Of a stretch of 64,000 bases of DNA, positions 49,916-62,700 are shown in pieces; the first letter of the stretch is position 1; each line of letters begins with the position of its first letter. The notes beneath the pieces are model-generated. The model had not been told where the DNA came from, did no database searches, and saw only the letters and a program-made list of their open reading frames with translations. The position numbers and the translations under genes are program-made. Source of the stretch: Manduca sexta (Eukaryota > Arthropoda > Insecta > Lepidoptera > Sphingidae); contig NC_051119.1 of assembly GCF_014839805.1 (NCBI RefSeq), forward strand, positions 7,929,245 through 7,993,244. Direction: 5' to 3'.

Positions 49916-50196
49916 CTAGTTGACCCGACAGACGTTGTCCCGTCTTAACTATGAATTTGCAGCGCGCATGCTGTCAATCGCTGACAGTTATTTCAAACAA
50001 TTGACAATTATATAAAATTAATATTTTCGTTGAGTTTTGTAATTTTCCACGCAAATTTTTTGAATTTTTTCTTTCATAAGAACCTTCTCCCGGCAATAAC
50101 AAACAACAACAACAAAAAATTGTGAATTCGGTCCAGTCGTTCACGCGTGATGGCGTGACCAAGGGAAATAGGGATTCATTTTTTTATATATATAGA
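49916..50196 (-). mobile_element. Non-autonomous Helitron, Lep1-like
   Basis: On the minus strand it begins TCTATATATATAAAAAAATG and ends CTGTCGGGTCAACTAG, with host A before and host T after. The mirror copy is 63576-63855. Confidence 0.8.
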
Positions 50197-50201
50197 TAAG
50201 A

Positions 50202-50528
50202 ATAATAATAATATCAGCTCTTTATTATATACTGTCCCATTGTTGGGCTCGGGTCTCCTCAACTACTGAGAGGAATTAGGCCTTAGTCCACCACGCTGGC
50301 CTAGTGCGGAATGGTAGGATTGACACAAATTAATTAAATGTCAATTTCTATAGAGAATTTCTCAGGTATTAATGGGAATATTTTTTCTTCACCGTTAAAG
50401 CAAGCGATAATTCACAAAGAATACACACATATTTTTTTAGAAACGTCAGAGGTGTGTGCGCTTGGGATTTGATCCTGCGAACATTCGTCTCGGCAGTTCG
50501 TTCCACAACCAACTAGGCTATCGCCGCT
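50202..50528 (-). repeat. SINE B, full-length minus copy
   Basis: The minus strand begins with the tRNA-like head GGCGATAGCCTAGTTGGTTG and B box GCAGGATCAAATCCCAAGCG, and ends in a TTATTATTATT tail directly beside the Helitron. The mirror copy is 63243-63570. Confidence 0.85.
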
Positions 50529-50639
50529 TCTTTTATTATTACAGATATATTACAAAAAGGAAGCCGGCAGGAATCGGGTTTTTTGAACCCACTGCCTATT
50601 TAACGAAAAATAAGGAAGATTGACTAATGACTGTTAAAA

Positions 50640-50880
50640 GCCGGTAGTTGTGATATGCACAGTCACAGTGACGAATTCGTGTCATTGACGGAATCGCCAA
50701 GCAGTGTGACAAAAGTGGCCTTCGCACGTTTACCGCCGCGCCGCGTCGTACGGTGCAGCGCTTTTGAATTGCTTTTTGTTTACCTAAAATGTTTTTGCGC
50801 GCCTGTTTGCTTGTTGCGCTCTATCAGGTTGAATAGAATAGTTAAAGTAGATGTCAATAACTGTGGCATTGTAGGTTGAT
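50640..50880. other. GC-richer stretch kept in both arms
   Basis: Open frame 50655-50879 begins MHSHSDEFVSLTESPSS. Its first 61 residues are open and the same in the mirror (62929-63117), which follows from the duplication itself. No family recognised. It could be a promoter or a first exon; evidence is weak. Confidence 0.25.
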
Positions 50881-52009
50881 TTAGTTGTGTTATGGAGTAT
50901 TTGAACATTTTTATTTTATAGGACACTAGCTATAGACCGTGGCTCCGCCCGCGTGGGAAAGATTTTCCGTGATATAATTAGCCCCTACAAACAAATAAAC
51001 TTTGCCTGTTTATAATATAAGTATATTGAAGTTTTATATTATTTGCAATGTGTGTCGGCAGTTATTTAATTTAAAATAAATACTTTTGACAAATACCCGC
51101 GTATTATTAACCCCAGAATTACGTAAATAGTGTAGAACCGCTGAACCAAAGATTTTTACTAATAAATATTGCTTTATTTCTTCAGAATATTTATAAGTCG
51201 ATTCGAACCTCCACTAGTTCATTCGCCAGTTACTGTGGCTTACTGACGTAGCAGTCTACGCCATTAGGCCATGGTGTCCTAGATAAAATCTTTACATTAC
51301 GTAATTTTGTGATAAACAGAATTACAATTAATGAAACATTTTCGAACAATTAACTAAAGAAATATGTTCTTGCATAACTCAGCCTTAACATTACAATGCA
51401 TACACGTTTCTTATACCGCAATAGTTAATGCATCCTCGAATTTTCACAATCTATTAACTTTACGCGCCTTGACGTAATTACATTATACAACGTTCATGTA
51501 ACATTAACGGTTAGATTCCTGCCTATTCTAACAAATCATTAAGGTATTATCGCATTAAGTACAGAGAGAGATTTTGGATAATCATTGATCCAATTTCTAA
51601 CTAATTATTTATTACTTAAGGTAAATTTTTAAGTAGCATAATAAAACAGTTGTATAGTTAGAAACTTTAAAATCCGTCAGATTATAATTAATTTATTTGA
51701 TATCACCCTTATAGTACATTAGGCGTTACTTCGCTCGAGTGAAACACTCATCCCGGAAAAGTTTCATTATCTACTTTTCCGACATAAAACGCAGCCTACA
51801 TGTTAATCAAGTACCTGGCCCAATCATATGCCATATTTAATACAAACCCTTTTAGTGGTTTCTTCCTTTTCTTTTTCTAACATATTACAAACAAATTTAT
51901 AGACTCGCATTTGTAATATTAAAAAACAAAATATTTAGCGACAGCTTACTATTATATAAGAACTTTAGAATATTACTCATTTCAGGTACCAGGTATAAAT
52001 AAAAATTAA
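50881..52009. other. AT-rich stretch within the left arm
   Basis: A family D end fragment lies at 50920-50975 (minus), inside the piece missing from the right arm. A tRNA-like relic lies at 51200-51281. Otherwise nothing. Confidence 0.4.
51200..51281 (-). repeat. tRNA-like relic with Pol III boxes
   Basis: On the minus strand TGGCCTAATGG (51271-51261) fits the A box and GGTTCGAATCG (51209 downward) is close to the B box. A proper cloverleaf does not fold, so this is a tRNA pseudogene or SINE head, not a working tRNA. Confidence 0.4.
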
Positions 52010-52215
52010 TGGGCCCTATATTTTAAGTTAGACTTGTATATCAGTGAAAACTAAATTATAATCCATGCCTTCGTTTTTAAGTGATGCGTGTACAGACAGA
52101 TAGACAAAAATCTAAAAAATTTTTTTTTGCTCTAATAAAGACCCCCGTATTCGTTTTTCTTCAATATCTATTATATACAGCCATCGGCCTGTTAAAATTT
52201 TATTATATGTATATA
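52010..52215 (-). repeat. Family E LINE-tail-like copy, minus
   Basis: It shows GGGCCCTATATTTTAAGTTA, TCAGTGAAAACTAAATT, GTGATGCGTGTACAGACAGA, TTGCTCTAATAAAGACC and CAGCCATCGGCCTGTTAAAA. Confidence 0.6.
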
Positions 52216-53529
52216 CGTAATGATTTAAGGAAATATGTTTGTATTAAAAGAAAACCAACACAGAACAATATTTCATTTAAAAATAAGTGACGGAGCCTTT
52301 TCATTTCTACTTAAATATGTATAGGTACCGACGACATAAACAAAAATTTCATACTTCGTTTTCCTCATAGTACTGTGGAGACTTGTTCGTTTATTTGTAA
52401 GATTCCCGTAACCGTTACGCTCGTCGAGTGCGGCGAACGAGAATACAAGCGTTTTAGTTTTTTATCGTCGTAAAACCCAAGAGAACCGGATTTCAACCGG
52501 TATTCAATAATTTATTTTACACGCGCCTATCTGACGTGCCTACTTTCCTTAATAATATTATCACCTTTATTATCCTTTGACAAATATACTTTTTTAATTG
52601 GATTAAATTAACAATGTTTCACAATTTGAATTTTATGTTGACGATAAGAAATCTATATTTTAGATTATTATGAAATATTGTTTTGGAAATAAACCGAAAA
52701 TGTTGTGCCTGTTTGTGCCACATAGGTAGATGCTTTCGGTTTTTAGCAAGGAAATATATACACGACAGGGTTGTTGGAGAAATATATTATTTTAAAATAG
52801 GTGCGAGGTGGTAGTGACTTGATACATCATCCAACATTTCAGTTATACTGCTTGACACTGCCCTTGTTACAATGAGATTTCAATAACTATTATAAATATC
52901 TTTACAATCAGACAGTCGATTTAAATGGCATAATATCAGTATGTGGGGAAGAGGTTGGTTATACTCTTTGAGGCGGCGTTGATGATATACAGCGCTGGTT
53001 TAAAAACCTATCAAAATATTCAAATAAATTGTCAAAAGAAATGGATTTTTTACATTGATTTTACGTTTTATTTATTGTGAGGAATATCTTCTTACAAGTA
53101 ATTGCAATGGCCGAAAACACCTTTAATGTGTTTTATTTAAGTAATTCCATAAATCAAGTGAATTTTACATCAGATATAATTATGTATAACCATTGAACCA
53201 ATGTTTGAACTAGTTCCCCTAGAATATTATCTGAAGGTTACCTATTTGCCTTTCCTTATTCAATGTCTTAAATAGGTTTTTTATTTGTTTATCTAAACTC
53301 TGAAGCTTTGCGTCATGTCATCGCTGTCGATTCTATTTTATGGTGATAACGTTTTTTTAAATTATATAATTATGTAAATACTTTTTTAAGACATCCAAAT
53401 ACCTAATTTTTGGGAGTTCGACCGAATTATTGAATATATTGTTGATGAAAATTGAGATTGATGAGACAGCAGGGAATATAATGCTAATTAGAAGCTAGGT
53501 GAAATAATGCCAGGGGAAGTCATCGTATA
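52216..53529. other. AT-rich stretch within the left arm
   Basis: No gene or named repeat seen. The mirror is roughly 60365-61690. Confidence 0.4.
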
Positions 53530-53805
53530 AACTAGTTTTAACTCGCAGCTCCGTCCTCGCGAATAACTTTTTCCAGGGTAAAAGTCCCTCTTCATATTTT
53601 CTCGGTATAAAATAGACTAAATTTTAAGGTTAACTTCTAGCAATGCATCGGTCAAAACTGCATTAAATTCAATGCAGTAGTTGTTGCGTGATGTGTGTTC
53701 AAACATCCAGACGAACAAAAATTGCAAAATCTATTGTTTTGGCTTCTGTTACTATAAAAAAGGCCCCGTGTTAGTTTTTCATTTACAATTTTATTATATG
53801 TAAAG
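53530..53805 (-). repeat. Family E LINE-tail-like copy, minus
   Basis: It reads AACTCGCAGCTCCGTCCTCG, AAAGTCCCTCTTCATATTTT, CTGCATTAAATTCAATGCAG and TTTTGGCTTCTGTTACTATA on the plus strand. Confidence 0.6.
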
Positions 53806-54109
53806 TTGCTACTAAAAGGAATAATAATCTAAGTATAATTTTTGCATAAATTATCTAGGGGCATGGTTTCTAGTACTCCTATCGCCACGAGCCTAGGGAA
53901 ACAAGGCTTACTTCACTATTTTGAAGGTATTTCGAACTTTTATAGCTACAGTCTTGCTTATCTGCAGAACCCAAGTACTCAAGATGGTATTGATATTACC
54001 AGACACATATTTCGTGGTAATCGAGAGGGAAGTCAAAGGCGGCCAATTTTTTATTACTGATCTGTAGTGAACGTTAAACGTACTTTTTACCAATCTAGGT
54101 TTCATACAT

Positions 54110-54358
54110 CGCACTCTTAATAAAATAATGACTCACTCCAAAATTGCCAATTTGTGGGATTCGTCAAACAACCAATTTCTGTTTGCGACCTTTTAGTTTT
54201 TTCCCTTTTTTCATGCAATAGGCTTCATTTTTTACCTATCTTTAATAAGCTCAATTCTATAGCAACTTCAAAAAAAAGGTAGCAAACAAAAATTAGTTTT
54301 CCGACGACTGCCACAAATTAACAATTTTGAAATAGGTCATTATTTTATTAAGAGTGCG
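54110..54358. mobile_element. Foldback MITE with ACAT target duplication
   Basis: The element is 249 bases. Ends begin CGCACTCTTAATAAAATAAT in both directions; pairing continues, less well, to about 100 bases, so the element can fold back on itself. ACAT flanks it at 54106-54109 and 54359-54362. The mirror in the right arm is 59539-59786, with ATGT flanks. Confidence 0.8.
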
Positions 54359-54754
54359 ACATCTACGTAAATTAGAAATGCATTTTACTGTTTGATAAAC
54401 AGCAGTACTTGAACGATAAGATTTTCTAGTAACAATGTATTGACGCAGAACCGCCTTTTCTGACTTACTGCTCTCTCAATTACCACGGCTAAATTGTCGC
54501 TGTACAAAATATTTGCAGGAAACATTAGCTATGAGAAAAAAAAAGTCAAGGCAGGCGCTGAGATCTTGTAACTAATTTAACATCGTTAGTCATAGAATGA
54601 CTTGACATTTCGTGCTCTGTATAAGGTCACTGGAAAATAATAGTTATTGTCGATTGGAAATAAATTGTAATGAACTAGTTATTATAATAAAAATAATATT
54701 AAATATTGTCAATATGTATTTTTTCTGAAGTATTTTTGTCAGTGTTTGTTTTAT

Positions 54755-54930
54755 GTTACATCAGCCTTTGCTTGCGAATTCGCCCGCGTAAAGAGTTTAT
54801 CCAGGATGAAAGTAGCCTATAGCACTTAGGAGTAATGTAGCTTCGTATTAATAAAACATTTTTCAAAATCGATTTAGTAGTTCCTGAGATAAACGCGTTT
54901 AAAATCTTCAGCTTTTGTATATTAGTATAG
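54755..54930 (-). repeat. Repeat family D, minus copy
   Basis: It reads CATCAGCCTTTGCTTGCGAA, AAGTAGCCTATAGCACTTAG, GTAATGTAGCTTCGTATTAA and AATCGATTTAGTAGTTCCTG on the plus strand. Mirror at 58975-59145. Confidence 0.65.
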
Positions 54931-55094
54931 ATTCACCTTAGATATTGCGGTAAAGTTGAATTTAATACATACTTCATGTACACGGTTCACTGCTATGCCA
55001 GGGTTTTCTTAGAACCAACTTGAGATCAACTGGCTCTCTTGAGATGTTACCCCACTTTACTCGTAACTAGACCAGAATGTCTTTGTTTGGTTTT

Positions 55095-55160
55095 TTACTA
55101 GTTGTCGGTCTCATATGTATCCGCCTGGGTACCACCGCAATGTCTATTTCTGCCGACAAG
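55095..55160 (+). repeat. R1 fragment
   Basis: It shows GTCGGTCTCATATGTATCCG and GGTACCACCGCAATGTCTAT. Confidence 0.6.
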
Positions 55161-56369
55161 CACTAGATAAAGCGTTTTATACGGAAAAAACACAGAACCA
55201 TATTTATTTAACATTTTTTTTCCTACAATTCTATCACTAAGCTATTATCCCGGAAACGGAGATAAAGGTACATGCTGAAGCTAGTATAAATACATAAATT
55301 AATTTTAAATGCTTTAATGTTTTATTCATATGTAAACGTACACTTCGCAGTAATTCTTGGAACGCTAACGACCTATGCTAAAAGCAGAATGCAATTCAGT
55401 TTAATTTAGAGATTTGCAATGCCGCTGGCGGGAATGCAATTGTGTATGGCGGTGTTCGAGGACAAATTACTTCGACTAATATTAATGTCTTCTCTAATGA
55501 TGTCACCGCTTCTTAAACCGAAAATGACAACGGCTTGTGGTTAGTACAGGGTTGTTTACGAATTTAATAAAAATCGAATAAATAATACCTATGTTCTAGT
55601 ATTCACTGATAACCAATGCCGTCGCTTTTTTTCTCGAAATAAAAATAAAGATAATTAATCAGTATTTTAACTAAGCAGTATCTCGTCACTCCATTCATCG
55701 AAATAATTGTATCCCGTTCGCAAGGTATCCCAGTTATAATCACAGTGGTACGATAAAAAAAACTATTGCTAGGTATCTATTGAGACTGTGAGTATGTGAG
55801 TTTCACAATATTTCCCAACTCTTATTTTTGTGTAAAGGCAACCGTAACACATTAAATAATGTCATTGAATATTAATTTAACAAGTTTGTATTAGGTAGTA
55901 TTACTGTTATGTATTTGATATGATTTAACAACTAGTTCAGTTTTGTTGGAATGTATGTAAATCATTAATTTTAAAATATTATTTGTGACCACATATTAAA
56001 CAGATATGAACTTGAAATTACAATGTTTATTATTTTATATATGAGGGGTATTTTGGAATATAATTTCAGAGCACAAAACACATTACCGCCATCTGTCGAT
56101 TTCATATGGAACTTATCTCATTATTTTTAAAATAAGAATGCCGTAATTAAGTTACTATAATATGTTTTATTCACGTTTCCCATCACGCAATATTGAAAAA
56201 GGAATAATGTTAACGAACAAGTTGCAACGATTGCGATAAAAGTCACCGAGTCGTAAAATTTCACAGAGCGTGTATTGCCAAGAATTTGCACTTTTACTTT
56301 CATTCCAATACTCACTAACTGGTCACGCGAGGTACTCTGCTCCAAAACACCAACCACAACCACGTTACA
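55161..56369. other. AT-rich stretch at the inner end of the left arm
   Basis: The minus open frame 56127-56363 starts at a GTG. Its first ATG gives a short product with one hydrophobic stretch (VTFIAIVATCSLTLFLF). There is no similarity I can name. The arm similarity stops at 56227. Confidence 0.3.
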
Positions 56370-56760
56370 CGCCTACTGAATCCCAATGAATTTCTCAAAA
56401 AAAATCTTACACTTCACACGGCACAACACGGATACGCTGTTTTGCTTACAACACCGTTATTGCTGAATTCGAATAGTACAAATTCTCTGTTCTGAATCCT
56501 TTTTATTCATTAAGTGTAAACTTTATTAAAGGAATCGATAGTTTTATAAACTTTTTAGCGTACGTTACGATTTAATCACACAACTCACTCGCAATGTTTC
56601 CCGCGACCGACTGAGCGAATGAGCGACCGGTGTCAAGCGAGAAAGTGAACGAACGGGCTCCAAACAAGCGTGACTCGTGAGTCATTTTGTGTTTACCGCC
56701 GCGTACGGGGCACAAAGCCCGGCCAGTGACGTCACATAATAAATTCAATTGGTTTTTACG
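56370..56760 (-). promoter_or_regulatory. Candidate promoter-like GC-richer region
   Basis: It holds a perfect CRE palindrome TGACGTCA (56727-56734) and a TGACTC-GT-GAGTCA pair (56671-56684) in a repeat-free, GC-richer patch. It could serve a minus-strand transcript running to the left. No gene is proven. Confidence 0.3.
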
Positions 56761-56789
56761 TCTGAAATTTGAATCATGATTGTGATTTT

Positions 56790-57030
56790 ACTAGTTTTTG
56801 TTCGCAGATTCGCCCGCGTGAAGGAGTTTTCCGGGATATTTCCGACTTACTTGTTATGTATCGTTATACTATGGCTAAATCATAAAAAATCATTATAATT
56901 CTAACCAATACTACTGTTAAGTTTCATGCAAATCCGTTCCATAGTTTTTTCGTGAAAGAGGAACAAACATACATACATCCATACATCCATCCTCACAAAC
57001 TTTCGCATTTATAATATTAGTATGAAGTAG
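56790..57030 (-). repeat. RTE-like LINE 3' tail, minus
   Basis: The minus strand reads CTAATATTATAAATGCGAAA, GTTTGTGAGGATGGATGTAT, ACGAAAAAACTATGGAACGG and CGCGGGCGAATCTGCG. This is a very common lepidopteran repeat type. Confidence 0.65.
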
Positions 57031-57176
57031 GATTAGTTAGTAGTTGAATTGTTCATTAACAATCGATTTCACACTAGAATGTGGTAAATAAATAAGTTAA
57101 CCTAAATATCTTTACGTCTTTCTCTTCAGATATAGACAGAGGTGTAAAGCCGGCGAGGCTTTTAGGCACTATATTT

Positions 57177-57676
57177 NNNNNNNNNNNNNNNNNNNNNNNN
57201 NNNNNNNNNNNNNNNNNNNNNNNNNNNNNNNNNNNNNNNNNNNNNNNNNNNNNNNNNNNNNNNNNNNNNNNNNNNNNNNNNNNNNNNNNNNNNNNNNNNN
57301 NNNNNNNNNNNNNNNNNNNNNNNNNNNNNNNNNNNNNNNNNNNNNNNNNNNNNNNNNNNNNNNNNNNNNNNNNNNNNNNNNNNNNNNNNNNNNNNNNNNN
57401 NNNNNNNNNNNNNNNNNNNNNNNNNNNNNNNNNNNNNNNNNNNNNNNNNNNNNNNNNNNNNNNNNNNNNNNNNNNNNNNNNNNNNNNNNNNNNNNNNNNN
57501 NNNNNNNNNNNNNNNNNNNNNNNNNNNNNNNNNNNNNNNNNNNNNNNNNNNNNNNNNNNNNNNNNNNNNNNNNNNNNNNNNNNNNNNNNNNNNNNNNNNN
57601 NNNNNNNNNNNNNNNNNNNNNNNNNNNNNNNNNNNNNNNNNNNNNNNNNNNNNNNNNNNNNNNNNNNNNNNNNNNN
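57177..57676. other. Assembly gap, 500 N, at the fold of the inverted duplication
   Basis: Exactly 500 N. The right arm starts at the first base after the gap (57677). The reading frame drawn across 57074-57742 is not real. Confidence 0.98.
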
Positions 57677-59538
57677 TTGCAACTTGTTCGTTAACATTAT
57701 TCCTTTTTCAATATTGCGTGATGGGAAACGTGAATAAAACATATTATAGTAACTTAATTACGGCATTCTTATTTTAAAAATAATGAGATAAGTTCCATAT
57801 GAAATCGACAGATGGCGGTAATGTGTTTTGTGCTCTGAAATTATATTCCAAAATACCCCTCATATATAAAATAATAAACATTGTAATTTCAAGTTCATAT
57901 CTGTTTAATATGTGGTCACAAATAATATTTTAAAATTAATGATTTACATACATTCCAACAAAACTGAACTAGTTGTTAAATCATATCAAATACATAACAG
58001 CAATACTACCTAATACAAACTTGTTAAATTAATATTCAATGACATTATTTAATGTGTTACGGTTGCCTTTACACAAAAATAAGAGTTGGGAAATATTGTG
58101 AAACTCACATACTCACAGTCTCAATAGATACCTAGCAATAGTTTTTTTTAGCGTACCACTGTGATTATAACTGGGATACCTTGCGAACGGGATACAATTA
58201 TTTCGATGAATGGAGTGACGAGATACTGCTTAGTTAAAATACTGATTAATTATCTTTTATTTTTATTTCGAGAAAAAGCGACGGCATTGGTTATCAGTGA
58301 ATACCAGAACATAGGTATTATTTATTCGATTTTTATTAAATTCGTAAACAACCCTGTACTAACCACAAGCCGTTGTCATTTTCGGTTTAAGAAGCGGTGA
58401 CATCATTAGAGAAGACATTAATATTAGTCGAAGTAATTTGTCCTCGAACACCGCCATACACAATTGCATTCCGCCAGCGGCATTGCAAATCTCTAAATTA
58501 AACTGAATTGCATTCTGCTTTTAGCATAGGTCGTTAGCGTTCCAAGAATTACTGCGAAGTGTACGTTTACATATGAATAAAACATTAAAGCATTTAAAAT
58601 TAATTTATGTATTTATACTAGCTTCAGCATGTACCTTTATCTCCGTTTCCGGGATAATAGCTTAGTGATAGAATTGTAGGAAAAAAAATGTTAAATAAAT
58701 ATGGTTCTGTGTTTTTTCCGTATAAAACGCTTTATCTAGTGCTTGTCGGCAGAAATAGACATTGCGGTGGTACCCAGGCGGATACATATGAGACCGACAA
58801 CTAGTAAAAAACCAAACAAAGACATTCTGGTCTAGTTACAAGTAAAGTGGGTAACATCTCAAGAGAGCCAGTTGATCTCAAGTTGGTTCTAAGAAAACCC
58901 TGGCATAGCAGTGAACCGTGTACATGAAGTATGTATTAAATTCAACTTTACCGCAATATCTAAGGTGAATCTATACTAATATACAAAAGCTGAAGATTTT
59001 AAACGCGTTTATCTCAGGAACTACTAAATCGATTTTGAAAAATGTTTTATTAATACGAAGCTACATTACTCCTAAGTGCTATAGGCTACTTTCATCCTGG
59101 ATAAACTCTTTACGCGGGCGAATTCGCAAGCAAAGGCTGATGTAACATAAAAACAAACACTGACAAAAATACTTCAGAAAAAATACATATTGACAATATT
59201 TAATATTATTTTTATTATAATAACTAGTTCATTACAATTTATTTCCAATCGACAATAACTATTATTTTCCAGTGACCTTATACAGAGCACGAAATGTCAA
59301 GTCATTCTATGACTAACGATGTTAAATTAGTTACAAGATCTCAGCGCCTGCCTTGACTTTTTTCTCATAGCTAATGTTTCCTGCAAATATTTTGTACAGC
59401 GACAATTTAGCCGTGGTAATTGAGAGAGCAGTAAGTCAGAAAAGGCGGTTCTGCGTCAATACATTGTTACTAGAAAATCTTATCGTTCAAGTACTGCTGT
59501 TTATCAAACAGTAAAATGCATTTCTAATTTGTAGATGT

Positions 59539-59786
59539 CGCACTCTTAATAAAATAATGACCTATTTCAAAATTGTTAATTTGTGGCAGTCGTCGGAAAA
59601 CTAATTTTTGTTTGCTACCTTTTTTTTGAAGTTGCTATAGAATTGAGCTTATTAAAGATAGGTAAAAAATGAAGCTTATTGCATGAAAAAAGGGAAAAAC
59701 TAAAAGGTCGCAAACAGAAATTGGTTGTTTGACGAATCCCACAAATTGGCAATTTTGGAGTGAGTCATTATTTTATTAAGAGTGCG
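59539..59786. mobile_element. Foldback MITE, mirror copy
   Basis: The same element as 54110-54358, in inverted orientation, flanked by ATGT at 59535-59538 and 59787-59790. It shares its insertion site with the left-arm copy, so it was present before the arms separated. Confidence 0.8.
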
Positions 59787-62700
59787 ATGTATGAAACCTA
59801 GATTGGTAAAAAGTACGTTTAACGTTCACTACAGATCAGTAATAAAAAAATTGGCCGCCTTTGTCTTCCCTCTCGATTACCACGAAATATGTGTCTGGTA
59901 ATATCAATACCATCTTGAGTACTTGGGTTCTGCAGATAAGCAAGACTGTAGCTATAAAAGTTCGAAATACCTTCAAAATAGTGAAGTAAGCCTTGTTTCC
60001 CTAGGCTCGTGGCGATAGGAGTACTAGAAACCATGCCCCTAGATAATTTATGCAAAAATTATACTTAGATTATTATTCCTTTTAGTAGCAACTTTACATA
60101 TAATAAAATTGTAAATGAAAAACTAACACGGGCCTTTTTATAGTAACAGAAGCCAAAACAATAGATTTTGCAATTTTTGTTCGTCTGGATGTTTGAACAC
60201 ACATCACGCAACAACTACTGCATTGAATTTAATGCAGTTTTGACCGATGCATTGCTAGAAGTTAACCTTAAAATTTAGTCTATTTTATACCGAGAAAATA
60301 TGAAGAGGGACTTTTACCCTGGAAAAAGTTATTCGCGAGGACGGAGCTGCGAGTTAAAACTAGTTTATACGATGACTTCCCCTGGCATTATTTCACCTAG
60401 CTTCTAATTAGCATTATATTCCCTGCTGTCTCATCAATCTCAATTTTCATCAACAATATATTCAATAATTCGGTCGAACTCCCAAAAATTAGGTATTTGG
60501 ATGTCTTAAAAAAAGTATTTGCATAATTATATAATTTAAAAAAACGTTGTCACCATAAAAATGAATCGACGTCGATGACATGACGCATAGCTTCAGAGTT
60601 TAGATAAACAAATAAAAAACCTATTTAAAACATTGAATAAGGAAATGCAAATAACCTTCAGATAATATTCTAGGGGGACTAGTTCAAACATTGGTTTAAT
60701 GGTTATACATAATTATACCTATCTGATGTTAAATTCACTTGATTTACGGAATTACTTAAATAAAACATATTAATAAAATGTGTTTTCGGGCATTGTAATT
60801 ACTTGTAAGAAGATATTCCTCACAATAAATAAAACGTAAAATTAATGTAAAAAATCCATTTCTTTTGACAATTTATTTGAATATTTTGATAGGTTTTTAA
60901 ACCAGCGCTGTATATCATCAACGCCGCCTCAAAGAGTATAACCAACCTCTTCCCCACATACTGATATTATGCCATTTAAATCGACTGTCTGATTGTAAAG
61001 ATATTTATAATAGTTATTGAAATCTCATTGTAACAAGGGCAGTGTCAAGCAGTATAACTGAAATGTTGGATGATGTATCAAGTCACTACCACCTCGCACC
61101 TATTTTAAAATAATATATTTCTTCATCGACACTGTCGATATATTTCTTTGCTAAAAACCGAAAGCATCTACCTATGTGGCACAAATAGGCACAACATTTT
61201 CGGTTTATTTCCAAAACAATATTTCATAATAATCTAAAATATAGATTTCTTATCGTCAACATAAAATTCAAATTGTGAAACATTGTTAATTTAATCCAAT
61301 TAAAAAAAGTATATTTGTCAAAGGATAATAAAGGTGATAATATTATTAAGGAAAGTAGGCACGTCAGATAGGCGTGTGTTAAATAAATTATTGAATACCG
61401 GTTGAAATCCGGTTCTCTTGGGTTTTACGACGATAAAAAACTAAAACGTTTATATTCTCGTTCGCCGCACTCGACGAGCGTAACGGTTACGGGAAACTTA
61501 CAAATAAACGAACAAATCTCCACAGTACTATGAGGAAAACGAAGTATGAAATTTTTGTTTATGTCGTCGGTACCTATACATATTTAAGTAGAAATGAAAC
61601 GGCTCCGTCACTTATTTTTAAATGAAATATTGTTCTTTGTTGGTTTTCTTTTAATACAAACATATTTCCTTAAATCATTACGTATATACATATAATAAAA
61701 TTTTAACAGGCCGATGTCTGTTCATTATAGATATAGAAGAAAACGAATACGGGGGTCTTTATTAGAGCAAAAAAAATATTTTTTAGATTTTTGTCTATCT
61801 GTCTGTACACGCATCACTTAAAAACGAAGGCATGGATTTTAATTTAGTTTTCACTGATATACAAGTCTAACTTAAAATATAGGGTCCATTAATTTTTATT
61901 TATACCTGGTACCTGAAATGAGTAATATTCTAAAGTTCTTATATAATAGTAAGCTGTCGCTAAATATTTTGTTTTTCTAATATTACAAATGCGAGTCTAT
62001 AAATTTGTTTGTATGTTAAAAGAAGAAAAGGAAGAAACCACTAAAAGGATTTGTATTAAATATGGCATATGATTGGGCCAGGTCCTTGATTAACATGTAG
62101 GCTGCGTTTTATGTCGGAAAAGTAGATAATGAGACTTTTCCATAAATGTTTCACTCGAGCGAAGCAACGCCTAATCTACTATAAGGGTGATATCAAATAA
62201 ATTAATTATAATCTGACGAATTTTAAAATTTCTAACTATATAACTACTTGAGTACATTTAGCTTTTTAAAAATCTACCTTAAATAACAAATATTAAAATT
62301 GAAATCGGATAAGTGGTTATTCAAAATCGTTCTCTCATACTTAATGCGATAATACCTTAATAATTATTAGAGTAGGCAGGAATCTAACCGTTAATGTTAC
62401 ATAAACGTTGTATAATGTAATTACGTCAAGGCGCGTAAAGTTAATAGATTGTGAAAATTCGAGGATGCATTAACTATTGCGGTATAAGAAACGTGTATGC
62501 ATTGTAATGTTAAGGCTGAGTTATGCAAGAACATATTTCTTTAGTTAATTGTTCGAAAATGTTTCATTAATTGTTATTCTGTTTATCACAAAATTACTTA
62601 ATTTAAATTTTTTATTAATATTTCAAGGACAGCATGGCCTAATGGCGTAGACTGCTACGCCAGTAAGCCATGGTGGCTGGCGAATGAACTAGTGGAGTTT

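Larger units (their letters stand above)
49770..56227 (+). repeat. Left arm of a large inverted duplication
   Basis: The reverse complement of this arm is 57677-64000. Anchor pairs: 49770 with 64000, 49916 with 63855, 50831 with 62941, 50980 with 62926, 54110 with 59786, and 56227 with 57677. Coordinate sums stay near 113904 inside and 113771 outside the single 134-base indel, so the arms are collinear. The arm may extend to the left beyond what the window edge lets me test. Confidence 0.95.

Noticed and set aside
57074..57742. A 222-codon minus-strand reading frame
   Set aside because: It crosses the 500-N gap and joins unrelated sequence on each side.
53842..60055. Identical small proteins (starting MHKLSRGMVSS) encoded at 53842 and 59819, which might look like a conserved gene family
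   Set aside because: The identity is explained by the inverted duplication of the whole region. There is no independent evidence of coding.
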